Positions 17,928 to 24,995 of a DNA stretch of 64,000 bases are shown here, in pieces. A program made the position numbers and the translations under genes. How positions within the stretch are numbered: the first letter of the stretch is position 1; each line of letters begins with the position of its first letter. The DNA is from an uncultured Coriobacteriaceae bacterium (GTDB taxonomy: Bacteria; Actinomycetota; Coriobacteriia; Coriobacteriales; Atopobiaceae), in assembly GCA_902777325.1 (NCBI GenBank), contig CACYTH010000004.1, forward strand, positions 124,001-188,000. The letters run 5' to 3'. The notes beneath the pieces were generated by a model that saw nothing but the letters and a program-made list of their open reading frames with translations, searched no databases and was not told the DNA's origin.

Positions 17928-19637
17928 CTACTGATTGTTCCTGCGTCCCGCGATGACGCCGCCGAGCATCATGGCGGAGCCAAGTGCGAGAAGCGCAACC
18001 GGCAGCGCGCTGGCAGCGTCGCCCGTCTGTGGCAGTCTGCCCTTGGACTGCTTGGGCTGCGGAGTCGGCTTGGGCGACGGAGTGGGTGTGGGCTTGGGCG
18101 TCGGTGTGGGAGCGGGCTCAGGAGTCGGCTCGGGGTCTGGATTGGGCTCAGGCTCAGGCTCAGGCTCAGGAATCTTGTACTCGACGACAGGGCTCTTGAC
18201 CGAGTACGAATCGCCCGGGTTGCCATCGGAGTCGACGGGGTGGACGGTGGTCTCGTTGTTGGTGAGCAGGTTCTGGTAGGTGCCAGGGTCCTCTTGCGGG
18301 TTGGTGAGGCGCACCTTGTACGAGAGCTTCACTCGCTCGAAGTTGGTCACGTCGACGTTGATCTCGAGGTCGTAGGCATCGTTCTTAGCGTCATAGCGCA
18401 GGACGAACGGGTACGTGCTTCCGTCCTTGCTGCCCGTGGCCTCTCCAAACGCAAACACACCGCCACCCAGGTCGGCCGGGTTGCCATAGTCGACATCGCC
18501 AACCTTGAGCGTGATGGTGGACGCGTCGTCGACAAAGTCGAAGTCGTACGCATTGCCCTCGCTGTCGGTGCCACTGCCCATGACGTCATGGAGCTTGGAA
18601 CCGGCGCTCATCAGGTACAGGATGTCGTTCTTTATGACTGAGGGGTCAGGCGACTCTCCACCCTCAATGGTGCCCAGGTAGTCCATGAAGCTCTTGCCGT
18701 AGTAGCCCTGATAGGGCTCAAGGCCAACGGAGTAGCAGTGGTACTTGGCCGCAAGCTCCTTGTATACGGTACGCGCCATGTCCATGGCTATCTCTTGGCT
18801 GCAGGCATACTCGCCGGTCTTTTGTTCGTCTGCGGTAATGGGATTCTGGATGTTCTTGCGGTCGTACGGCGTGGCGTGCTCGGACTTGCTCTTGGCGATC
18901 GCATCCGCACGGCTGTCCAGGTAGGCACCCCAACCCTCATCCGGCGTCCAGCGGGGGTAGGGGTGGTAGTTGCTCCAAACCTCGACGCTAGCGAATTGCG
19001 CGACGCCGCCCGACATAAAGGAAACACCCGTCTGCGTACCACCCTCATCCCAGGTGTAGATGTTGCCGTCGCTGATGAGGATCATGTACTGACGGTCGGC
19101 GGGTGTGGAGCTGTTTGCGAGCATCTCCTTCGCGGCAAGCAGGCCAGCGTGCATGTTGGAGCCCTTCTCCGAGGGCCTTGTGCTTGAGAAGTCCTTCAGC
19201 TGCGCAGCGGTGTCGTCGTTGAGCACGGTGAGCGGGAACTGCTTCTCGGTGCCATTTCCTCGATACATGACGGCGCCCACCTGCACGACAGCCCCCGTGT
19301 CGGAGACCTGATCGCTCAGCTCCTGAAGCATGCGCACGTACTCATCGACCCTTGCTTTGTGGGCTTCGGAGTCGTCCACAACAAACACCACGTCGGTAAC
19401 CAGCTGCACTTCCTCCGATGGGAAGGTGATGGTGATGCCGGTCTCGTAGTTGTCGTCGAGCGTGGTGGAGTCCGCGACCTTGGTGATTGACGTGTCGCTC
19501 GACGAACCCTCCGCAAGGGCCATCTTTGCATTGGGCCAAACGGCAAGCGCGCAGGCTGTGACCACGGCAAGGATGCCCGCGAGCGTGGCTTTGCGCCAGC
19601 TGAGGGCGCCACGCTTAAGGAATGTGCTGCGTTTCAT
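17928..19637 (-). CDS. Cell-wall-anchored vWA-domain surface protein (LPQTG)
   Basis: 569 residues. A basic N-terminus and hydrophobic segment (LAGILAVVTACALAV) form the signal peptide. A von Willebrand A domain starts near residue 55 at VVFVVDDSEAHK and continues through GSNMHAGLLAAKE and MILISDGN. The C-terminus has a Pro/Glu/Thr wall-spanning run, then LPQTG, a hydrophobic stretch and RRNNQ, a standard sortase signal. The MIDAS DxSxS reads DDSEA, so the last Ser is replaced and metal binding may be altered. Likely an adhesin or pilus-tip-like protein; no sortase or pilin gene is nearby. GAAGGAAG precedes the ATG at 19637. Confidence 0.9.
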   Translation of the reverse strand: MKRSTFLKRGALSWRKATLAGILAVVTACALAVWPNAKMALAEGSSSDTSITKVADSTTLDDNYETGITITFPSEEVQLVTDVVFVVDDSEAHKARVDEYVRMLQELSDQVSDTGAVVQVGAVMYRGNGTEKQFPLTVLNDDTAAQLKDFSSTRPSEKGSNMHAGLLAAKEMLANSSTPADRQYMILISDGNIYTWDEGGTQTGVSFMSGGVAQFASVEVWSNYHPYPRWTPDEGWGAYLDSRADAIAKSKSEHATPYDRKNIQNPITADEQKTGEYACSQEIAMDMARTVYKELAAKYHCYSVGLEPYQGYYGKSFMDYLGTIEGGESPDPSVIKNDILYLMSAGSKLHDVMGSGTDSEGNAYDFDFVDDASTITLKVGDVDYGNPADLGGGVFAFGEATGSKDGSTYPFVLRYDAKNDAYDLEINVDVTNFERVKLSYKVRLTNPQEDPGTYQNLLTNNETTVHPVDSDGNPGDSYSVKSPVVEYKIPEPEPEPEPNPDPEPTPEPAPTPTPKPTPTPSPKPTPQPKQSKGRLPQTGDAASALPVALLALGSAMMLGGVIAGRRNNQ

Positions 19638-19703
19638 GGGTATGCTTCCTTCTCGATCCAATAGGACAATGACGCATGTGTGCCACAAGCTAATGTTACT
19701 CGT

Positions 19704-19709
19704 ATCATA
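19704..19709 (-). promoter_or_regulatory. Candidate extended -10 for the vWA gene
   Basis: On the minus strand TGCTATGAT gives TATGAT with an upstream TG, 66 bp before the vWA start. TTTAAG 16 nt further up is a weak -35. Confidence 0.45.
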
Positions 19710-19786
19710 GCAATTAACTTCCACACTTAAACAAGTTTATTGGCCAACACTCTTATTCCTCTCTCGTGGCACCAAGCTACGATGGC

Positions 19787-19878
19787 TGTAAAGTTTGCTT
19801 GACAATCTGGCAATTGATGTAAAGCTAGCTTGACACCATGGAGGCTGTGCCTATACTGGTTGTAAAGTGAGCTTTACA
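19787..19878. promoter_or_regulatory. Three operator copies controlling the HTH gene
   Basis: Three 18-bp boxes of form TGTAAAG-N4-CTTKACA occur at 19787-19804, 19818-19835 and 19861-19878. The third is a perfect inverted repeat (TGTAAAG, TGAG, CTTTACA). Boxes 1 and 2 are 31 bp apart, three helical turns. Box 2 covers the -35 and box 3 covers the expected start point of the promoter at 19830-19857, an arrangement suited to repression by the downstream HTH protein. Confidence 0.75.
19830..19857 (+). promoter_or_regulatory. Strong sigma70-type promoter for the HTH/membrane-protein operon
   Basis: TTGACA (19830-19835), a 16-nt spacer and TATACT (19852-19857). Both hexamers are consensus or near it. 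The start point would fall about 19864, inside operator box 3. Confidence 0.85.
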
Positions 19879-19892
19879 TCAAGGAGGTAGAG

Positions 19893-20093
19893 GTGAACAA
19901 CCGCATCGCAGAGCTGCGGAGCGCCAACGGGCTCACGCAACAGGCCCTCGCAGACGAGCTTGAGGTCTCGCGCCAGACGGTCATCTCACTGGAAAAGGGC
20001 AAGTACAACCCCTCGATCATGCTGGCGCACCGCATTGCCGCACGTTTTGGGCTCACCATCGAGCAGGTCTTCATCTTTGAGGAAGGCGAGTAA
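19893..20093 (+). CDS. Small XRE-family HTH repressor
   Basis: A 66-residue Cro/CI-type DNA-binding protein that is almost only the HTH domain: LTQQALADELEVSRQTVISLE is the helix-turn-helix, followed by KGKYNPSIMLAHRIAARFGL. Proteins of this YvaO/SinR-like size usually autoregulate and sense little on their own. It starts at GTG 19893, 5 nt after AAGGAGG. The membrane protein gene begins 1 nt after its stop, so the two are translationally linked. The three operator boxes upstream are its likely binding sites. Confidence 0.9.
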   Translation: MNNRIAELRSANGLTQQALADELEVSRQTVISLEKGKYNPSIMLAHRIAARFGLTIEQVFIFEEGE

Positions 20094-20094
20094 C

Positions 20095-20496
20095 ATGACC
20101 AACAAGCAGAGGATCGTCACCTATTCGGCATCTGCCGCCGTGGGGATTGCCGTCACCGTCGCCGGAATGCTGGGGTATGCAGACGGCGCCATCGCCGGTT
20201 GCGGCGGCGTGCTTTTGGCAATCTCGGCACTCAAGCTCTTCAAGGGATACCGCTACGAGACCGACCCCGCCTACGCCAAGCGCATCGACACGAGCAACGC
20301 CGACGAGCGCCTGGCCTTTCTGGCGACCAAGGCCGCGGAGTCAACGTTCCAGTTGTCCGTCATCCTGCTCGCCGTCCTCAGCCTGGCGCTGAGGCCCCTT
20401 GGCGCGAACGACACCGCCAACCTGCTCGGCTGCATCATGGCGGGCCAGGTCGCCCTCTACTGGCTGAGCTACCTGTTTGTGAGCAAGAAGTACTAG
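20095..20496 (+). CDS. Small membrane protein paired with the HTH regulator
   Basis: 133 residues with four likely membrane segments in two pairs (TYSASAAVGIAVTVAGMLGY, IAGCGGVLLAISALKLF, STFQLSVILLAVLSLAL, LLGCIMAGQVALYWLSYLFV) and a charged loop holding DPAYAKRIDTSNADERLAF. The arrangement of a tiny XRE regulator immediately followed by a DUF-type four-helix membrane protein recurs in many Gram-positive bacteria. No enzyme motif is visible. It may be a sensor or stress-tolerance protein whose level the HTH protein holds down. The intrinsic terminator at 20520 ends the operon. Confidence 0.8.
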   Translation: MTNKQRIVTYSASAAVGIAVTVAGMLGYADGAIAGCGGVLLAISALKLFKGYRYETDPAYAKRIDTSNADERLAFLATKAAESTFQLSVILLAVLSLALRPLGANDTANLLGCIMAGQVALYWLSYLFVSKKY

Positions 20497-20519
20497 CAGC
20501 TCGCAACAACCGCACTTAC

Positions 20520-20550
20520 GGCGCAGGACACCCACTGTCCTGCGCCTTTT
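20520..20550 (+). terminator. Rho-independent terminator of the HTH operon
   Basis: GGCGCAGGAC pairs perfectly with GTCCTGCGCC over a 7-nt loop, then TTTT. Confidence 0.9.
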
Positions 20551-20588
20551 GTTGAGCGCCAAGCACCGAACCCGTGCCAGGAGCCTCC

Positions 20589-21344
20589 CTAGAGCCCGAA
20601 GAACTTGATGATCAGCGCGATGGAGGCATCCATCTTCTTTGGGTCGCGGAAGCGGTGGTCCGCCCCCTCGATGGGCACGAACTCGATCACGTTGTCGTCG
20701 GCAAACTCCTGGGAGTCCCGCATGGGCACGACCTCGTCCGCCGTTCCGTGGACGATCAGGATGTCATCGGCAAAGTCGAAGTACTCGTACTTGCGGATGT
20801 CCGCGGCCCGCACCGCCTCGACAAAGTGCGGGCCGATCTTGACCTTGCGGTCGAAGCCCACCAGCACCGGCTTGCCACTGGCCAGAAGCGCCCTGTCCTC
20901 GTCGGTGGCCACGGCACCCAGGAGCGTCCCGTGCATGTCGATGGCCGGGCAGCGCAGCGCCACCTTGCGGAAGGGATTCCCGTGCTCGGCAAGGTACTTG
21001 AGCAGCAGGTATCCACCAAAGCTCGTCCCAAAGGCATAGAGCTCGTCGGTCTCAAAGCGCCGGCGCACGTAGTCGAGCACCGTGGTCAGATAGGTGTCGC
21101 AGTCCTCCAGCAGGAGGTTCTTGCGCGCGTCGTCGCCATGGCAGGGCCAGTCGAACACGACGACCGCCATGCCCTTGCGCTTTGCCACCGCACGCTCGGC
21201 AAAGGTCTCCGCGGCACGGTTGTCCTTGTGCCCGCCAAAGCCATGGCAGAACACGATGACGCGCCTCACCGCGTGTAGGTCGGTGCAGTAGAGCTTGCAA
21301 CGGATGCTGCAACCTTGCTCGTTAATGTCAAAATACTTGGCCAC
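20589..21344 (-). CDS. Alpha/beta-hydrolase (esterase/acyl-hydrolase type)
   Basis: A 251-residue cytosolic hydrolase. FCHGFGGHKDNR is the oxyanion-side HG motif, FGTSFGGYLLL the G-x-S-x-G nucleophile elbow, VHGTADEVVP the acid-bearing strand and GADHRF the catalytic His, all in family order. Closest general type is the serine aminopeptidase/BD-FAE-like esterase group; the substrate is not evident. The GTG at 21344 (VAKYFDINEQG) is preferred because ATGGAGG five bases upstream supplies a ribosome site; an ATG at 21356 in frame is the alternative. Confidence 0.85.
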   Translation of the reverse strand: MAKYFDINEQGCSIRCKLYCTDLHAVRRVIVFCHGFGGHKDNRAAETFAERAVAKRKGMAVVVFDWPCHGDDARKNLLLEDCDTYLTTVLDYVRRRFETDELYAFGTSFGGYLLLKYLAEHGNPFRKVALRCPAIDMHGTLLGAVATDEDRALLASGKPVLVGFDRKVKIGPHFVEAVRAADIRKYEYFDFADDILIVHGTADEVVPMRDSQEFADDNVIEFVPIEGADHRFRDPKKMDASIALIIKFFGL

Positions 21345-21674
21345 GCACGCCTCCATGCCACTCTGGTACGACAAGGGACAGTATGGCACAGCCAGGGCAA
21401 GCCTTCCTGCCGCACGGGAGCGCTGCAAAGTGCCTAGAGACGAGCCGGAAACGGCTTGCTACTTGAGCGGCAAGTAGCCCTCCAAGCTCTGATCAGGCCC
21501 TATCGAAGTCGCAAAATACCGCTTATATCCCATTCGCACCAGGGACTTGACTCGCCGCAGCTCTACGCTATCGCTTAAACCGATAACCAAGCATCGTTTC
21601 CTCGAATCACCGGGTGCCTTGTAACACCCCAGCGTTGGGCATATCCTCAGTTCTGCCTAACGAAAGGGGGCTCC
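21345..21674. other. 330-bp intergenic region upstream of the PaaK-like gene
   Basis: No coding or RNA gene is apparent. It is less G+C-rich than the flanks around 21510-21660 and probably holds the promoter of the ligase operon (candidate TTGACT near 21547), but no confident -10 was found. Confidence 0.4.
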
Positions 21675-23075
21675 ATGGCCAAGAAGAACCTGCCATACGA
21701 CGAGAAGTACTACGACCGCGAGGTCGAGACCATGCCACGCGAGCAGCTCGAGGAGCTTCAGCTCGAGCGCCTGAAGGACGAGCTGGTGTGGGCGTACGAG
21801 AACAGCCCGTACTACAAGCGCGCCTGGGACGAGGCCGGCGTCGACCCGCACATCACCTCGCTCAAGGACCTCGCGAAGCTCCCGTTCATCAACAAGCAGA
21901 CCGAGCGCGACTGCCAGGGCGTCGGGTCCTTCTTCGGCGAGCTGTGCTGCGTGCCGGAGGACGACGTCGTCTACATGGCCACCAGCTCGGGCTCCACGGG
22001 CGTCCCCACGATGAGCCCCTTCTCCCAGCACGACTTTGACGAGTTCATGCACGCCGAGGCCCGCCTGTTCTGGCAGACCGGCATGCGCCCCAACAGCCGC
22101 TACCTGCACGGCATGAACTTTGCCCTCTACGTGGGCGGCCCCTGCGTCATCGGCGCGCAGGAGCTAGGCGCCCTGGGCATCTGGGTTGGCGCCGTGCCGT
22201 CCGACCGCCTGCTCTGGGCCATGAAGCACTACCAACCCACGCACTTCTGGTCGTCCCCCAGCTACGCCTGGCTGCTCGGCCAGAAGGCCATCGAGAAGGG
22301 CTACAACCCGCGCGAGGACTTTGCCAGCCTCAAGACCATCATCATCTCCGGCGAGCCCGGCGGCTCCATCGAGACCACTCGCAAGGCCATCGAGGACATC
22401 TGGGGCGCCAGCGTCTACGACTTCTTTGGCCTCTCCGACATCTACGGCGCCTGCGCGGGCATGTGCGAGTACAAGGACGGCCTGCACATCATCGAGGACC
22501 AGATCCTCGTGGAGGTCGTCGACCCCGTGACGCGCGAGGTCCTGCCCGACGGTGTCAAGGGCGAGCTCGTCTACACCACCCTCACCAAGCGCAGCCGCCC
22601 GATGATCCGCTTTGCCACCGGCGACATCGGCTGGGTCGACCGCTCCGTCTGCAAGTGCGGCCGCACGCACGCGCGCATCCACATCTCCGGCCGCAAGGAC
22701 GAGATGTTCATCGTGAGCGCCGTCAATGTCTTCCCCTCCGACATCGAGTACATCGTGCGCCAGGACAAGGGACTCACCGGCGAGTACCGCATCCGCGCCT
22801 ACGACCAGAACCACACCACCAAGTACGAGGTCTCCGTCGAGCGCGCCTTTGGCTCCGACGAGCCCTTCGACCAGATTGCCAAGCGCGTCGAGCTCGCGCT
22901 CAAGACGCATACTGGTGTACGTCCCGCGCGCGTCATCGTCTTTGACACCGACAAGCTCGGCGCATCCGGCGAGCACAAGGTCAAGCGCTTCATCGACGAG
23001 CGCACCTCCACCGCCGAGGCGGTCGAGGTCCTGCACGAGGCGCAGGAGCACGCAGCCGAGAAGAAGGGTGAGTAA
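21675..23075 (+). CDS. PaaK-type phenylacetate-CoA ligase family protein
   Basis: A 466-residue adenylate-forming CoA ligase. MATSSGSTGVPT is the AMP-binding P-loop, FWSSPSYAWLL, FGLSDIYGA and YTTLTKRSRPMIRFATGD are PaaK-family blocks, and CKCGRTHARI with SGRKDEMFIVSAVNVFPSDIE leads into the C-terminal PaaK_C domain. In anaerobes these enzymes activate aryl acids made from aromatic amino acids. The neighbours, a LysR-type effector domain and IlvE, fit amino-acid or keto-acid metabolism, but the substrate is inference. AAAGGGGG precedes the ATG. The next gene begins 2 nt after its stop. Confidence 0.9.
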   Translation: MAKKNLPYDEKYYDREVETMPREQLEELQLERLKDELVWAYENSPYYKRAWDEAGVDPHITSLKDLAKLPFINKQTERDCQGVGSFFGELCCVPEDDVVYMATSSGSTGVPTMSPFSQHDFDEFMHAEARLFWQTGMRPNSRYLHGMNFALYVGGPCVIGAQELGALGIWVGAVPSDRLLWAMKHYQPTHFWSSPSYAWLLGQKAIEKGYNPREDFASLKTIIISGEPGGSIETTRKAIEDIWGASVYDFFGLSDIYGACAGMCEYKDGLHIIEDQILVEVVDPVTREVLPDGVKGELVYTTLTKRSRPMIRFATGDIGWVDRSVCKCGRTHARIHISGRKDEMFIVSAVNVFPSDIEYIVRQDKGLTGEYRIRAYDQNHTTKYEVSVERAFGSDEPFDQIAKRVELALKTHTGVRPARVIVFDTDKLGASGEHKVKRFIDERTSTAEAVEVLHEAQEHAAEKKGE

Positions 23076-23077
23076 CC

Positions 23078-23728
23078 ATGGCGCAGTTTGCAGTTTCTGG
23101 TCAGCACTACCTCTTTGACGTCCAGACCTTCGCGTCGGTGGTCCTCAGCAACGGCGGCGACGCCTACGAGTACGCCCTGCGCGACCGCACCACCCGCGGC
23201 GTGATCGACGACGTGGCCACGGGCGCCAGCGAGCTGGGCGTGCTGGTTGAGACCACCACCACGGCAGACGACCTCGAGGCCGCCTTCGCCGAGGCGGGTG
23301 TGACGTTTGTCGAGCTCAAGGAGTCCGCGCCGCGCGTGGCCCTGCCGGCGACCCACCCGCTGGTCAACGCCAAGTCGCTCACCTTGGACCAACTCGAGGA
23401 CTACCCCTACCTGTACTTCGAGCAGGAGGCGGACGCCCCGCTGCACTTCGCCGAGGAGGCGCTTGCCGCCGAGGCGCGCCACAAGGGCATCGCCTGCACC
23501 GACCGCGCCTCGCTCTCCGAGCTGATCGTGGCCCTCAACGGCTACACCGTCACCAGCGGCATCCTCGTGGGCATCTCCGACGGCAACGCGCTGACCACCG
23601 TGCCGCTGGAGACCGACGTCAAGCTGCACCTGGGCTACATCGTCAAGAAGGGCGCCGAGCTCTCCGAGACGGGCCAGAAGTTTGTGGCAAAGCTCGAGGC
23701 AAACCTCAACCGCTACGCGCGCTTCTAG
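23078..23728 (+). CDS. Stand-alone LysR-type effector-binding domain without HTH
   Basis: 216 residues that align in character with the C-terminal periplasmic-binding-like half of LysR regulators: FAVSGQHYLFDVQTFASVV at the start, IDDVATGASELGVLV, ALPATHPLV and LEDYPYLYFEQE. A full LysR protein is about 300 residues and begins with a winged HTH; here the ATG (with AAGGGTGAG before it) falls exactly where the linker would end, and the upstream bases encode the ligase. It therefore cannot bind DNA by itself. It may be a small-molecule binding protein or partner for the co-transcribed PaaK-like ligase. I know of no described function for such a pair. Confidence 0.75.
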   Translation: MAQFAVSGQHYLFDVQTFASVVLSNGGDAYEYALRDRTTRGVIDDVATGASELGVLVETTTTADDLEAAFAEAGVTFVELKESAPRVALPATHPLVNAKSLTLDQLEDYPYLYFEQEADAPLHFAEEALAAEARHKGIACTDRASLSELIVALNGYTVTSGILVGISDGNALTTVPLETDVKLHLGYIVKKGAELSETGQKFVAKLEANLNRYARF

Positions 23729-23757
23729 GCACCAAGCACCAGCACATCGGTCTTTAC

Positions 23758-23797
23758 AGGGGAGTTTGCACCGCGCAGTGCGTGGGCAGACTCCCCT
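23758..23797 (+). terminator. Hairpin after the ligase operon
   Basis: AGGGGAGT pairs with ACTCCCCT over a long, partly structured loop, followed by CTC. Likely the end of the ligase/effector-domain transcript; the T-run is poor. Confidence 0.5.
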
Positions 23798-23860
23798 CTC
23801 ATGGAGCGCCACGCGCTAGAATCAAACGGTACCCATCCCAACCACAAGGAGACGATCCCA

Positions 23861-24901
23861 ATGGCCAAAGAGAAGAAGGACCTCGACTGGGGCAACCTCA
23901 GCTTCAAGTACCAGCCCTGCGACTACAGCTACGTGTGCAACTACAAGGACGGCGCCTGGGAGGAAGGTGGCCTCAGCACCGAGCACACCATCACGCTCTC
24001 CGAGGACGCCGGCATCTACCAGTACTGCCAGGAGATCTTCGAGGGCATGAAGGCCTACACCACCGAGGATGGCTCCATCGTCGTCTTCCGCCCCGACCTC
24101 AACGCCAAGCGCATGGCGGACTCCGCGCGCCGCATGGTCATGCCGCCCTTCCCCGAGGACAAGTTCGTGGACGCCGTCAAGCAGGTCGTCGCGGGCAACG
24201 AGGCGTGGGTGCCTCCCTTTGGTTCGGGCGCCACGCTCTACATCCGCCCGTTCATGATCGCAACCGGCGAGGTCCTGGGCCTGGGCGCCTCCGACCAGTA
24301 CCAGTTCCGCATCTTTGTCACGCCGGTGGGCCCGTACTTCAAGGCCGGTGCCAAGGCCGTCAAGCTGACCGTTCCCGCCTACGACCGCGCGGCCCCCATG
24401 GGCACAGGCAACATCAAGGCCGGCCTCAACTACGGCATGAGCCTCTACCCCACCCTACAGGCACACGAGGGCGGCTACTCCGAGAACCTCTACCTCGACT
24501 CCCGCAGCCGCACCTACGTGGAGGAAACCGGCGGCACCAACGTGCTGTTCGTGGACAAGAAGGGCGGCCTGGTGGTGCCCGTCTCCGCGACCGACTCCAT
24601 CCTGCCCTCCATCACGCGCCGCTCGCTCGTCGAACTGGCCCAGCACCTGGGCATCGCCGTGGAGGAGCGCCCGGTGCGCTTTGACGAGGTCGTGGCCGGC
24701 GACTTTGCCGAGTGCGGCTGCATCGGCACGGCTGCTGTCATCTCGCACGTGGCCAAGATCGAGGCCGAGGGCGTGGACGTGACCTTCCCCGACTGCGGCG
24801 AGGAGGGTGGCCCCGTCCTCAGGCGCCTGCGCGACGCGCTCGTGGGCATCCAGACCTGCAAGGACCCCGACCCCTTTGGCTGGGTCGTCAAGATCGTCTA
24901 A
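23861..24901 (+). CDS. ilvE: Branched-chain amino-acid aminotransferase
   Basis: A 346-residue PLP enzyme, fold type IV. YQYCQEIFEGMKAY, IRPFMIATGEVLG, the PLP lysine in GTGNIKAGLNYGMSL and EETGGTNVLFV are the family blocks, and the length is that of the eukaryote-like IlvE subgroup. It interconverts Leu/Ile/Val and their 2-oxo acids with 2-oxoglutarate. AAGGAG precedes the ATG at 23861. It has its own terminator directly after, and no other ilv genes are near. Together with AzlCD elsewhere in the window it points to active branched-chain amino-acid turnover. Confidence 0.95.
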   Translation: MAKEKKDLDWGNLSFKYQPCDYSYVCNYKDGAWEEGGLSTEHTITLSEDAGIYQYCQEIFEGMKAYTTEDGSIVVFRPDLNAKRMADSARRMVMPPFPEDKFVDAVKQVVAGNEAWVPPFGSGATLYIRPFMIATGEVLGLGASDQYQFRIFVTPVGPYFKAGAKAVKLTVPAYDRAAPMGTGNIKAGLNYGMSLYPTLQAHEGGYSENLYLDSRSRTYVEETGGTNVLFVDKKGGLVVPVSATDSILPSITRRSLVELAQHLGIAVEERPVRFDEVVAGDFAECGCIGTAAVISHVAKIEAEGVDVTFPDCGEEGGPVLRRLRDALVGIQTCKDPDPFGWVVKIV

Positions 24902-24924
24902 GTCGCGCGCAAGCCATAGCACAA

Positions 24925-24966
24925 GGGCGGCCCTCCTCGCACCACACGAGGAGGGCCGCCCCCTTT
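24925..24966. terminator. Strong terminator between converging ilvE and subtilase genes
   Basis: A perfect 15-bp G+C-rich stem (GGGCGGCCCTCCTCG at 24925 with its complement to 24961) around a 7-nt loop, then CCTTTG. It can serve both strands. Confidence 0.85.
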
Positions 24967-24995
24967 GTCGCTTTGAGCCCGCTCGGGGCATGTCC

